A stretch of 64,000 bases of DNA. Source: Vibrio sp. Isolate34 (GTDB lineage: Bacteria > Pseudomonadota > Gammaproteobacteria > Enterobacterales > Vibrionaceae). The number at the start of each line of letters is the position of its first letter. Within the stretch, counting starts at the first letter, position 1. The stretch lies in assembly GCF_022397915.1 (NCBI RefSeq), contig NZ_JAKEUO010000002.1:124001-188000 (forward strand), given 5' to 3'. The translations under genes were made by a program, and so were the position numbers. This document shows, piece after piece, positions 1 to 8,635 of the stretch. Under the pieces are notes generated by a model. That model saw nothing but the letters and a program-made list of their open reading frames with translations, did no database searches and was not told the origin of the DNA.

Positions 1-534
1 ATCATCAATTCAAACAAGAAACGTGGCTTAGTCGACAGTGAATACAACACACGCCGTGAGCAGTGTGAAGAAGCGGCTCGCTTGTTCGGTGTCCCAGCAC
101 TACGTGATGTAACGATTGAGCAATTCAAAGCGAAAGAGTCTGAACTGGATGAGATGGTTGCTAAGCGCGCTCGCCACGTGATTACCGAAAATGACCGTAC
201 AGTAGAAGCGGCTCAAGCTCTGCGTACTCATGACATGAAGCGCATGGGTGAGTTGATGGCAGAATCACATGCATCAATGCGTGATGATTTTGAAATCACA
301 GTTAAAGAGATCGATACGCTAGTGGATATGGTTAAAGAAGTGATTGGCGATCAAGGCGGCGTGCGTATGACGGGCGGTGGCTTTGGTGGTTGTATCGTGG
401 CATTGGTTCCGCCAGCTTTAGTTGATGAAATTAAAACAACCGTTGAGCAGAAATATCAAGCAGCGACGGGTCTAAAAGAATCTATTTATGTGTGCCAAGC
501 GAAAGACGGCGCCGGCCTAATTGAAGTAATCTAA
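1..534 (+). CDS. galK: Galactokinase, C-terminal part (gene runs in from the left)
   Basis: Galactokinase phosphorylates galactose at C1 with ATP in the Leloir pathway in the cytoplasm. The frame is open from base 1 and gives 177 residues with no start, so the gene begins outside the window. The first residues ([20 protein letters not shown]) are typical of GalK, and the C-terminal GHMP-kinase glycine motif ([13 protein letters not shown]) is present near bases 352-396. It is followed at 112 bases by galM in the same direction, as in gal operons. Family assignment is firm; only about the last 45% of the protein is visible. Confidence 0.95.
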   Translation: MINSNKKRGLVDSEYNTRREQCEEAARLFGVPALRDVTIEQFKAKESELDEMVAKRARHVITENDRTVEAAQALRTHDMKRMGELMAESHASMRDDFEITVKEIDTLVDMVKEVIGDQGGVRMTGGGFGGCIVALVPPALVDEIKTTVEQKYQAATGLKESIYVCQAKDGAGLIEVI

Positions 535-593
535 CTGCTTCGAGACTTAAGATAGCGCTTACCGAGTAAAAAGTTCATGGTAGGCCAAATACT

Positions 594-623
594 AAAGCCT
601 TTACCTCAACGTAGAGGCTTTTT
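594..623 (+). terminator. Hairpin between galK and galM, possible weak terminator
   Basis: AAAGCCT (594-600) can pair with AGGCTTT (615-621), followed by a short T run. It lies between two genes of one operon, so it may attenuate rather than stop transcription into galM. The stem is short and the call is tentative. Confidence 0.45.
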
Positions 624-646
624 ACTGGCAGTAGAAGGAATTTAGA

Positions 647-1726
647 ATGACACAAGCGCAGAACCTGCATCAATCCATGACAGAAACTGCAGCCTATGAT
701 GGCCAACCTGCTCAGCTTGTCACGTTGTCAAATGCACACGGCATGGAAGTGACATTCATGGATATTGGCGCAACGTGGTTGAGCTGTATCTTGCCAGTAA
801 AAGGGAACAGACGAGAAGTGCTATTGGGTGTGAATTCAATGGATAACTTCGAGAAGCAAGCCAGTTATATGGGGGCGACAGTTGGTCGTTATGCTAACCG
901 CATTGCCAATGGTCGTTTCAAGATTGACGGCAAGAATTACAAACTGGAAACCAACCAAGCGGGCAACACCTTACATGGTGGTCCGAATGGCTTTGATAAA
1001 CGTCGCTGGAATATTGCTGAGCAAACTGAAACATCGGTTGTGTTTAGCTTGGTATCAGCGGATGGCGACCAAGGTTTTCCGGGTAATTTGAACGTGTCGG
1101 TTCGTTATGAAATCACCGAAGATAATCGAGTCTCTATCAATTACACAGCCAACACCGATAAACCAACCGTAGTGAACCTGACCAATCACGCCTACTTCAA
1201 CCTGCTCGGTGCCGAAGCAGGGCATGATTGCTTGTCTCACATTGTGAGTATCAACGCGTCTCAGTTCTTACCAACCAACTCTGTCGGCATTCCATTAGGC
1301 AACTTGAAATCGGTGAAATCGACCAGCTTCGACTTCACTCAGCCTATGATGATCTCAGAGCGTTTATTAGGTGATGAACAACAGAAAGCCGCCAAGGGTT
1401 ACGATCACTCTTTCTTATTGGCTGACGGCTGTAAACGCACTCAATGTGCCGCGACCGTGACTTCGCCAGATGCGCTGGTCACCTTAAAAGTATTTTCGAC
1501 CAAACCTGCGATGCAGTTATACACCGGAAACTGGCTTGGTGGCACACCAAACCGAAGTGGTGGCAGCTATGAAGATTACGCAGGTTTGGCATTAGAAACC
1601 CAGTTCTTACCTGACTCTCCTAACCACCCAGAGTGGAAGCAGGACAGTTGTATTCTCCAGCCTGAACAAGAATACCACTACCGTACCTGCTACCAGTTTG
1701 AATTTTCGGGGGATTCTTCAAACTAG
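647..1726 (+). CDS. galM: Aldose 1-epimerase (galactose mutarotase)
   Basis: Interconverts alpha and beta anomers of galactose, feeding GalK. The 359-residue product is close to the E. coli length (346). Catalytic histidines fit H110 (in TLHGG) and H181 (in NLTNHAYFNL), and the general-base glutamate fits E317 in GLALETQFLPDSPNHPEW. The ATG at 647 has a GAAGGAA ribosome site upstream; a second ATG at 677 is a possible shorter start. It is the last gene of the gal operon and is followed by a strong terminator at 1885-1922. Confidence 0.96.
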   Translation: MTQAQNLHQSMTETAAYDGQPAQLVTLSNAHGMEVTFMDIGATWLSCILPVKGNRREVLLGVNSMDNFEKQASYMGATVGRYANRIANGRFKIDGKNYKLETNQAGNTLHGGPNGFDKRRWNIAEQTETSVVFSLVSADGDQGFPGNLNVSVRYEITEDNRVSINYTANTDKPTVVNLTNHAYFNLLGAEAGHDCLSHIVSINASQFLPTNSVGIPLGNLKSVKSTSFDFTQPMMISERLLGDEQQKAAKGYDHSFLLADGCKRTQCAATVTSPDALVTLKVFSTKPAMQLYTGNWLGGTPNRSGGSYEDYAGLALETQFLPDSPNHPEWKQDSCILQPEQEYHYRTCYQFEFSGDSSN

Positions 1727-1884
1727 TACACTCTAGCTCAAAGCGGTGATGCCAAGTTCTTTTGTTGATTTATGAATGGAGCGGTGTGATTTATTCCGCT
1801 GCTCTTAGGGGGATGAACAAAAGTGGCACTTAGCAATCTACGACCTAATAAGGGAGCGATTGTTGGGTACGAGAGTAAGGTAGG

Positions 1885-1922
1885 AAAGCCCTAACAGAAG
1901 CGATTCTGTTAGGGCTTTTTTT
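1885..1922 (+). terminator. Rho-independent terminator of the gal operon
   Basis: A long perfect stem, AAAGCCCTAACAGAA with its complement, closes on a GCGA tetraloop and is followed by seven T. It lies between galM and the convergent regulator gene. Confidence 0.88.
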
Positions 1923-1950
1923 CGTTTGCTGTTTGGTCTGAGAACAGAAC

Positions 1951-2949
1951 TTAGAGTTTCTCTACCGAATTACGGCGCACCAAAGTTGGCGAGAACATCA
2001 TTGGTTCTGCCGAGGTGTCTTCACCTTTGGCTAGGTTCAAGGCAAGTCGTGTTGCTTTCTCTGCCATCATTTGAATTGGGTAACGAATCGTAGTCAGCTT
2101 CGGATGAACATAGCGAGCAATTAAGCCATCATCGAATCCGATGATCGACATCTTCTCTGGCGCTTGGATTCCGTTTTCATCGAGTACCGACAAAGCACCC
2201 GCCGCCATGTAATCATTGTAAGCCACAATACCAGTGATTGGCAGTGATTTAGTCAGCAGGTTCGTCATCGCATATTCGCCACCGTCACTGGTTGGTAGAG
2301 CCTGCTCAACATAGCTTTCAGACAACTCAATCCCATACTCTTTCAGCGCGGCTTGGTAGCCTTCAACACGTTCGTTGGCATCTTCAATGCTTGAAGAGGA
2401 GGCGATACACGCAATATTTTTATGACCATGACGGATTAAGTATTCAGTCGCGAGGAAGGCGCCTTTCTTGTTATCTAGGAAGATACAGCGATTGGCAATT
2501 TCTTCGATGTAACGGTTGATCAGCACTAAGCCTTTTACTTCTTTAGAGTAAGCAATCAGCTCTTCGTCAGTCAGGCCTTTTGAGTGAATGATTAGGGCGT
2601 CACAGCGACTGTTGATCAGCAACTCAATCGCTTGTTGTTCTTCTTCACGATTGTGAGAACCATTACCCACCAAGATGTGTTTGCCGTTCTCTCTTGCAAC
2701 GTTGTCGACCGATTTAACTAGCGTGCCGAAGAAAGGATCGGAAATATCACCCACCAACACACCGACGGTATTGGTGCTTTGGCTTACGAGCGCGCGGGCA
2801 TTGGCATTCGGGCGATAGCCGAGTTTAGCCATCGCTTTAGTGACTGACTCGATAGAGCTAGCACTGGCCTTCGGAGATTTGTTGATCACCCGAGATACGG
2901 TTGCGACTGATACACCTGATTCTTTTGCGACATCCTTGATTGTTGCCAT
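1951..2949 (-). CDS. galR: LacI-family transcriptional regulator, GalR type
   Basis: A 332-residue LacI/GalR repressor. Residues 1-50 form the helix-turn-helix and hinge (MATIKDVAKESGVSVATVSR and following), and the rest is a periplasmic-binding-protein-like sensor domain (VGVLVGDISDPFF onward). It is convergent with galM, so it most likely represses the gal operon in response to galactose; that link is inferred from position. A GalR-like operator at 3071-3086 lies about 120 bases upstream of its start and may mediate autoregulation. GalR against the related GalS/PurR members was judged from sequence memory and context. Confidence 0.85.
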   Translation of the reverse strand: MATIKDVAKESGVSVATVSRVINKSPKASASSIESVTKAMAKLGYRPNANARALVSQSTNTVGVLVGDISDPFFGTLVKSVDNVARENGKHILVGNGSHNREEEQQAIELLINSRCDALIIHSKGLTDEELIAYSKEVKGLVLINRYIEEIANRCIFLDNKKGAFLATEYLIRHGHKNIACIASSSSIEDANERVEGYQAALKEYGIELSESYVEQALPTSDGGEYAMTNLLTKSLPITGIVAYNDYMAAGALSVLDENGIQAPEKMSIIGFDDGLIARYVHPKLTTIRYPIQMMAEKATRLALNLAKGEDTSAEPMMFSPTLVRRNSVEKL

Positions 2950-3070
2950 ATTTAACCTCTATATATTGCTGTATCTATTTAACACCGACAATGAGTGCAA
3001 GGCAATCAAACTCTTATTTTACTTCCGGTAATGAGATCTTTACCGCTTGTAATTATTAGGCTTAATGCTA

Positions 3071-3086
3071 GTGTAAACATTTACAT
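3071..3086. promoter_or_regulatory. GalR/LacI-type operator candidate
   Basis: GTGTAAACATTTACAT contains the inverted repeat TGTAAA-CA-TTTACA and resembles the E. coli GalR operator (GTGTAAAC half site). It sits between divergent galR and ygjH, so it could control either gene. Confidence 0.55.
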
Positions 3087-3143
3087 TTCAATTGATTTTA
3101 GTAAAAGATTTAATGAGTGAAAATCAATCAATATAGGAAGTGA

Positions 3144-3479
<336 letters not shown>

Positions 3480-3545
3480 GTGGTCTATTTTAGTCGGTGA
3501 GCCTATTCGTTATAAGCTCATCGACTTCTCTGTTCTCAAAGCTAC

Positions 3546-3611
3546 AAACTTATCAAAAATCCAAAATACCGAAGCTCCAAAATTATCACAGTTCCAAAAC
3601 TACCAAAGCCC
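3546..3611. repeat. Four imperfect 16-17 bp tandem repeats
   Basis: Units at 3546-3562, 3563-3578, 3579-3595 and 3596-3611 each begin with AAA(A) and end with TCC or CCC (for example AAAATACCGAAGCTCC and AAAACTACCAAAGCCC). They fill the gap between ygjH and the convergent downstream gene. No function is evident. Confidence 0.6.
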
Positions 3612-3618
3612 TCAAAGA

Positions 3619-4173
3619 CTAGCTGCGAACACTCAATATCAAACCATCAATCACACTGTGGTGGTGATCCGAAACGCCAGCAAGGTTGCCGTATTTGGGC
3701 TGGTGGCGATCATTTTCTAATGGGTGGTGCCAGCCTTGTGTGTGTTCCACAAAGTGCGCGGCAAAGCTTTCAGATACCTCTAAACATCCTGCCATAACGG
3801 TATCGACATAGGTTTGAACGATAGGGCTGTTTTCACAAGGCGCTTGAATCTCGTCTTTGATGTATACCCAGATCGATTGATCCGTTTTAAAGTCAGTTTG
3901 GCTCTCTATCTGATCAGCTTTCAATTCGATTCGGTGATAACCGCGTTCACGACGATCAAATTCAGCCAATGCCACATCATCCACTTCAAGCAAAACACCG
4001 TTCACTTGCCCTTCACCAAGGTTGACGATCAAAGGGGATAACACGTAACTGTCATCGATCTTACTCCAGTGGCGCACTAAGCCATGAACAATCGCTGGGA
4101 TTGCTTGACCCGTTTGACCGGTAAGTTGACGTGAAGATGAGTTGATCAAGCTGCCATAACCAAAAATATACAT
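3619..4173 (-). CDS. Gamma-glutamylcyclotransferase-like (AIG2/GGCT fold) protein
   Basis: A 184-residue protein with the N-terminal FGYGSLI motif (residues 4-10) that forms the substrate-binding loop of the gamma-glutamylcyclotransferase fold, and EFDRRERGYHR around 71-81, the conserved region that carries the catalytic acid in relatives. Family members release 5-oxoproline from gamma-glutamyl amines or peptides; the substrate of this branch is unknown. It is a single-gene unit convergent with ygjH. Fold assignment is good, the reaction is inferred. Confidence 0.75.
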   Translation of the reverse strand: MYIFGYGSLINSSSRQLTGQTGQAIPAIVHGLVRHWSKIDDSYVLSPLIVNLGEGQVNGVLLEVDDVALAEFDRRERGYHRIELKADQIESQTDFKTDQSIWVYIKDEIQAPCENSPIVQTYVDTVMAGCLEVSESFAAHFVEHTQGWHHPLENDRHQPKYGNLAGVSDHHHSVIDGLILSVRS

Positions 4174-4356
4174 CGCGTTCCTTGTCTGTTCTTTTGTATT
4201 TGAGACTAGTCTTACTATATGTGGCGAGATGGCAAAAGTCAGTAAGTTTCTATTTACACATCTGTATGTCTTTATGACTCTTTTTGTTATGTTTTTTTGA
4301 CTTGTTTATTGGCTAGTGAATCTCGTGAGTGGCTGTTTTTACTGGCTTTATCTAAT

Positions 4357-4372
4357 TGGCGCGTTTCATGCA
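4357..4372 (+). promoter_or_regulatory. Sigma-54-type promoter candidate for nnrS
   Basis: TGGCGCGTTTCATGCA keeps the invariant GG and GC of the -24/-12 promoter with exactly 10 bases between them. It differs from the consensus TTGC at one -12 base. In Vibrio, NnrS is known to be controlled by the nitric-oxide-sensing sigma-54 activator NorR, which makes the match more plausible. No clear NorR sites were identified. Confidence 0.5.
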
Positions 4373-4418
4373 ATATGATCTGCATATTGCATCGAATTTG
4401 ATGCACACCAAATTTGGT
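4368..4418. promoter_or_regulatory. Cluster of three palindromes in the nnrS leader
   Basis: Three inverted repeats follow each other: arms ATGCAATATG and CATATTGCAT with a 5-base spacer (4368-4392), TGCATC and GATGCA with 6 bases between (4388-4405), and the perfect 12-mer ACCAAATTTGGT (4407-4418). The first begins in the -12 region of the candidate sigma-54 promoter. They may be operator sites; the cognate regulator is not recognised. Confidence 0.5.
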
Positions 4419-4461
4419 TTAGGTAATACCTTGGCCGCTTATCTGAGAATTAGGAGCGAGT

Positions 4462-5646
4462 TTGTTAAATATCACAGATAAAAGTGTAGAAGACGCGATT
4501 CCAGCCTACCTGCGTTTAGGCTTTCGACCTTTCTTCTTTTTGGGCAGTCTCTATGCCGTGATCGCGATTGTGGCTTGGGTCATCATGTTCCAAAACGGTC
4601 AGCCAGAGATTTTAAACGTTCCCGCATTGTGGTGGCACGTGCATGAGATGCTGTTTGGTTTTTCGATGGCGATTGTTGTCGGCTTTGTGCTCACTGCGGT
4701 ACAAACCTGGACGGGCGTCAATGGCACCAAGCATTATCGATTAGCTGTGCTCGTCGGATTGTGGCTGGCGCCTCGTATTTTGTTTTGGACTCCGGCTCCG
4801 CTGTGGCTGATCTCTTCGATTGAAGCGTTGTTCTTAATCTTCGCGGCTTACGAGATTGGTTTCCGTGTCGTGAAGTCGAAAGGTTGGAAGAATCTATTCT
4901 TCGTACCGCTGTTTATATTGGCTATCGTGGCGAACTTTGCGAGCTACGCGACCATTAAAGGTATGCCACCATTTCCTTCATCAGCGGTATGGCAAGCGAT
5001 GTTGTGGTGGTTTACGTTGTTGTTGTCTGTAATGGGCGGACGAGTGATCCCATTCTTCACCGCTCGTCGCTTTGACTTTGAGAAAGCGCAGCCATTGGTT
5101 TGGTTGGAATGGCTGGCAAACCTGCCTTTGGTTGGGCTGTTTGTTCTAAGCTTCTTCCCACTCACCTTTGCTCAGGTAGGTAATGAGCTAATGGTGTTTG
5201 CTGGCATGACTCAGTTAGTCCGCTTTATCCGTTGGAAGCCTTGGACGACGTTATCTGAGCCTTTGGTGTGGTCACTGCATGCGGCTTACTTGTGTATCCC
5301 TCTAAGCTTACTGCTACGTGGTTTGTTAGATAACCCATTTGCGAGTCATAACATGCTACACCTGTTTGCGATTGGTGGCTTGAGCGGTTTGATTCTTGCG
5401 ATGATTACGCGCGTGACCATGGGACACACAGGTCGTGCGATTTACAAAGGACCAAGCATGGCGCTAGCCTTCTCAGCGATATTTATTGCCGCGCTGGTTC
5501 GTAGCTTAGGCGTGACTTTCTTCCCTGCTTATCTGTTTGAGATGGTTAACATCAGTGCGGGCTTATGGACGTTGGCGTTTGGTCTGTTTATCTGGAAATT
5601 CGGCATGATGCTACTAACCCCAAGAGTAGATGGTCATCCTGGCTAA
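4462..5646 (+). CDS. nnrS: NnrS family heme-Cu membrane protein
   Basis: A 394-residue, highly hydrophobic inner-membrane protein with about twelve predicted membrane segments. The opening PAYLRLGFRPFFFLGSLYA and the WWHVHEMLFGFSMAIVVGFVLTA stretch with conserved histidines are hallmarks of NnrS, a heme- and copper-containing protein that protects cells from nitric-oxide stress. The frame starts at a TTG (4462) preceded by TAGGAGCGAG; no ATG is near, so the TTG is favoured. Upstream are a sigma-54-like promoter and a group of palindromes, consistent with nitric-oxide-responsive control. Confidence 0.9.
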   Translation: MLNITDKSVEDAIPAYLRLGFRPFFFLGSLYAVIAIVAWVIMFQNGQPEILNVPALWWHVHEMLFGFSMAIVVGFVLTAVQTWTGVNGTKHYRLAVLVGLWLAPRILFWTPAPLWLISSIEALFLIFAAYEIGFRVVKSKGWKNLFFVPLFILAIVANFASYATIKGMPPFPSSAVWQAMLWWFTLLLSVMGGRVIPFFTARRFDFEKAQPLVWLEWLANLPLVGLFVLSFFPLTFAQVGNELMVFAGMTQLVRFIRWKPWTTLSEPLVWSLHAAYLCIPLSLLLRGLLDNPFASHNMLHLFAIGGLSGLILAMITRVTMGHTGRAIYKGPSMALAFSAIFIAALVRSLGVTFFPAYLFEMVNISAGLWTLAFGLFIWKFGMMLLTPRVDGHPG

Positions 5647-5994
5647 GTTCATTGATTTGCGAACCCATCTTGAAACGGAAACACTGAGTTTCCCGTTAAA
5701 CATCACAGCAAGTTATCGCTTTAATCTCCCCTTATTTGAGCGTAGTTCATTTCGTTATTGTCGATAAAACAGTGCTGAAATTGGTGGTGAACAGAGGGTT
5801 GCTAGGGAATTGAAATGAGCCGCAAACGATTTGCTGCATAGCAGTGTGATCCGCTGCAAATATTTGCAGCAATATTCATTGATTTGTGCTCTAATACCGC
5901 GCTTACCAAGGGATGGTGTTAAAAGATGCTCACTTAGATGGAGTTATCAAAGTTGACCGATCCCTTAATGATCTCCCTTAGGAAAAAATAGAAC
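5647..5994. other. Intergenic region with one strong palindrome
   Basis: 348 bases between nnrS and the DUF3622 gene. No open frame of merit and no obvious nnrS terminator were seen. The notable element is an 18-base perfect palindrome at 5853-5870; the promoter of the next gene should lie here. Confidence 0.5.
5853..5870. promoter_or_regulatory. 18-bp perfect palindrome upstream of the DUF3622 gene
   Basis: GCTGCAAATATTTGCAGC is self-complementary over its whole length and lies about 125 bases before the next start codon. A related half (TTGCTGCATAGCAG) lies just upstream at 5831-5844. It could be an operator for a dimeric repressor; no known regulator was matched. Confidence 0.45.
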
Positions 5995-6312
5995 ATGTCT
6001 AAGAACAAAAAATTTGATATCCGCCTTACAGAAAAACGCAACGGTTGGTGTGCAGAGATTACTCGTCAAGTAACGTCTCGCAGCACAACAGTATCTAAGC
6101 GTGAATCTGGTTTCGAAACTGAAGCTCTTGCACAAGAGTGGGCAGAGAAAGAGCTAGCATCTTTCATCGCAAACCAAGCTGAACGTAACGAGCGTAAATC
6201 AGAGCAGCGTAAAGAGCGTGACGAACTGCGTCACACTAAAGAGCTTAAAGCTGAGCAAGCACGTGAAGCACGCGCTAAAGCTCGTGCAGAAGAGCAAGAA
6301 GACGCTGAGTAA
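5995..6312 (+). CDS. DUF3622 family protein
   Basis: A 105-residue basic protein. The N-terminal half (residues 1-60, KKFDIRLTEKRNGWCAEITRQV and following) is the DUF3622 domain known from Vibrio and relatives. The C-terminal half is a long, highly charged helix rich in E, R, K and A (ERNERKSEQRKERDE and so on) that looks like a single alpha-helix or coiled coil. The ATG has AGGAAAAA upstream. Function is unknown. Confidence 0.8.
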   Translation: MSKNKKFDIRLTEKRNGWCAEITRQVTSRSTTVSKRESGFETEALAQEWAEKELASFIANQAERNERKSEQRKERDELRHTKELKAEQAREARAKARAEEQEDAE

Positions 6313-6653
6313 TTCGGTGCACGATTAACTTATAGGTTCCTTAATTTTAAGATAAGGGACTTATAATCATATCAATCCTAGTAAATAACTGGTCATCCTA
6401 GCTTGTTAAAACGCTCGATAACATCGTTATAAATTTTGATTGTAGAATCACTACTTATCGAAAATTTCTGCCTTGCTCTCAAGCCTTTTCTCTGCGCTAT
6501 TTATGATCACTTAGTTACTTTGATTGGTATAAAGCCCCAATATAGTCACCTATATTGGGGCTTTTTCGTTTGTGGAGTTCGTTCCTATTTTACCTAAGAC
6601 CGACGGTTTTAGCTTTAGCTTGTCGCTTTTGACGTCGATCTCCTAAGCTTTAA
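6313..6653. other. Intergenic region with a distal strong terminator
   Basis: 341 bases between convergent genes. A small hairpin (GTTCCTTA with TAAGGGAC, about 6343-6368) follows the DUF3622 gene, and a strong terminator lies 220 bases downstream at 6531-6567. The long distance leaves room for an untranslated RNA ending at that terminator, but no convincing promoter was found. Confidence 0.4.
6531..6567 (+). terminator. Strong Rho-independent terminator
   Basis: A perfect 15-bp stem (AAAGCCCCAATATAG with its complement), TCAC loop and a T run. It points rightward and lies between two convergent genes. Confidence 0.85.
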
Positions 6654-7700
6654 TCAGTTATTCAGAGCCGTTAGCGAATCGTCTTCTGCGACTTCTTCAA
6701 TGTAGCTCTCTACCGATTGTCCCACTTCTTCATCGTCTTGTTTGAAGTAAGCGATGTGGAACACAGCATCACCTTCGTTTACCAAAGGCAGAGTCTGCTG
6801 ACCAATCACGATACCGCCTTTGGTCGTGATCACTTGGCCTTCTTGGTGACCTAGCGGAGAACTGATGTAAGCCAGAGTTTGTCCTGCTTCAACTTGTTCG
6901 CCCAGTCTTACCATATTACGCAAGATGCCGTCTGATTCCGCACGGATCCAGCTGGTTGATTTACTCAATACTGGCTCTGGCAACTTCTTACGGTTCGGGC
7001 GCAACATGCCGATTTCTTTCATTACTTGGTGAACGCCTAGATAGCCTGCACGAATCGCTAAAGGATCAAAACGCAGCGCTTCACCACCTTCGTAAGTTAA
7101 TACAGGAATACCAAGTTTTTCTGCTTCGCTACGCAGTGAACCGTCACGCAGTGGAGAGTCAATAATCACTGGTGTTGCGAATGCTTTCGCGATGCGCATT
7201 GTTTCTGGGTTCGATAGGTTTGCACGAATCTGTGGCAGATTGGTACGGTGAATCGCGCCCGTGTGAAGATCCAAGATGTAATCACAGTGCTTCGCCACGT
7301 TTTCGAAGAAAGTGTAAGCGATACGTGATGTTAGCGATCCTTTCTCACTACCTGGGAAGCAACGGTTTAGGTCGCGACGGTCTGGTAGGTAACGAGACTT
7401 ATGGATGAAGCCGAACACGTTAACGATAGGCACGACAATTAAAGTACCTTTCAGTTTCTTTGGATCGATAGCGTTCGTCAGTTGTCGAGCAATCTCAACA
7501 CCGTTTAGCTCATCGCCGTGGATCGCTGCGTTTACCATCAGTGTTGGGCCCGCTTGGCGACCGTGAATGATTTCAATCGGGATCGAAAGTGGAGAGTGCG
7601 TGTAAAGCTGAGCTGCTTGCAGTTCAATCTCCATTCGTTGTCCTGGCTGAACAGTATAACCAAGTAATTCGAATGGTTGATTAGGTTTTAGTCTTGCCAT
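6654..7700 (-). CDS. Succinylglutamate desuccinylase/aspartoacylase family zinc hydrolase
   Basis: A 348-residue M14-like zinc carboxypeptidase relative. Zinc ligands fit H61 and E64 (AAIHGDELNG) and H146 (DLHTG). The RDLNRCFPG segment (109-117) supplies substrate-binding arginines, and E204 in LTYEGGE is a candidate catalytic acid. The C-terminal third is a barrel-sandwich-like domain (residues about 250-320). Family members deacylate amino acids or peptides. The exact substrate is unknown; it is not in an arginine-catabolism operon, so it is not named astE. Confidence 0.85.
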   Translation of the reverse strand: MARLKPNQPFELLGYTVQPGQRMEIELQAAQLYTHSPLSIPIEIIHGRQAGPTLMVNAAIHGDELNGVEIARQLTNAIDPKKLKGTLIVVPIVNVFGFIHKSRYLPDRRDLNRCFPGSEKGSLTSRIAYTFFENVAKHCDYILDLHTGAIHRTNLPQIRANLSNPETMRIAKAFATPVIIDSPLRDGSLRSEAEKLGIPVLTYEGGEALRFDPLAIRAGYLGVHQVMKEIGMLRPNRKKLPEPVLSKSTSWIRAESDGILRNMVRLGEQVEAGQTLAYISSPLGHQEGQVITTKGGIVIGQQTLPLVNEGDAVFHIAYFKQDDEEVGQSVESYIEEVAEDDSLTALNN

Positions 7701-7971
7701 TTAGGTTGTTCTCAACATGGTGATAATTCGTTAACACGGAATGTATCAATCGTTGATTTTTAGTACGAATCAATCACTTTACGGTCACGACAAAAGTTTT
7801 TTATGAAGGAGCTTCAGAATTGGTTTCCGTTTTTGATTTGGTCAATTAGAGGGTGTTTCTAATTGTGAATTTCCTGACAATACATTGATTTAGCTCTGAT
7901 ATTTGTTGTCTGCTTGCTTGGTATTATCCATCGCCATTTTTTGGCGGCCAAATTCAAATATCGAGATAAAA

Positions 7972-8511
7972 ATGAAAAAAACAATTTCAAAAGTCGTTGC
8001 ACTGACGGTGGTTTCTGTCGCTTTATCTGGCTGTGTTGGTAGTAACGCAGTAACGGGTTACCTAATGAAGTTCAACGTTAAGGCTGTTGATAACCGTTAC
8101 GCACGTGGTGGCTTGAACATGCTACTTGCACCTGCTTACGGCCTAACGGTTGCTGCTGATTACCTGGTATTCAACTCACTAGAGTTCTGGACTGGTAGCA
8201 ACCCACTGACGGGTGCGCCGCATATCTTTGACACAAAGACTGACACTTACCTAGACATTAACCATCAGTTGGATCCGTCTCTAACGGAAGCGCCTGTAGG
8301 CCCAATCACTAATGTAAATATGATCGAAAAAGGTCAGATGCAGCAGATTGATGAAAACACTATCCAAATGGACATCACTTACCAATCTGGTGAGCGAGCG
8401 ACACTAGTCGGTGTTCGTGATGGCGAGATGGTGACGTACTTCATCGATGGCGAAGTGGTTGCACAAACTTCAATTGATGAGCTAGAAAGCTACGCGGCTT
8501 CACGCGCTTAA
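7972..8511 (+). CDS. DUF3332 family lipoprotein
   Basis: A 179-residue protein with a lipoprotein signal: MKKT opens a hydrophobic stretch ending in the lipobox LSGC, with lipid-modified cysteine at residue 21. The mature part has two short hydrophobic patches (around residues 45-70) and a polar C-terminal half. It matches the DUF3332 family seen in Vibrio. The ATG at 7972 is preferred over upstream starts because the signal peptide begins there. Function is unknown; placement in the cell envelope is inferred from the lipobox. Confidence 0.8.
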   Translation: MKKTISKVVALTVVSVALSGCVGSNAVTGYLMKFNVKAVDNRYARGGLNMLLAPAYGLTVAADYLVFNSLEFWTGSNPLTGAPHIFDTKTDTYLDINHQLDPSLTEAPVGPITNVNMIEKGQMQQIDENTIQMDITYQSGERATLVGVRDGEMVTYFIDGEVVAQTSIDELESYAASRA

Positions 8512-8542
8512 TTGCTCCTTTAGTCACAAAGATTAGATACAA

Positions 8543-8575
8543 AAACAGGTACTCATTGAATACCTGTTTATTTTG
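8543..8575 (+). terminator. Terminator after the DUF3332 gene
   Basis: AAACAGGTA (8543-8551) pairs with TACCTGTTT (8561-8569), followed by ATTTT. Confidence 0.65.
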
Positions 8576-8583
8576 TCTCGAAT

Positions 8584-8611
8584 AAAAGGAGCTTACTGAA
8601 AAGCACCTTTT
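8584..8611 (-). terminator. Terminator-like hairpin for pepD
   Basis: AAAAGGAGC (8584-8592) pairs with GCACCTTTT (8603-8611) with one mismatch; read on the minus strand the arm ends in a short T run, 25 bases after the pepD stop. Confidence 0.5.
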
Positions 8612-8635
8612 ACTGAGCAAATATAGCTTATCGAA

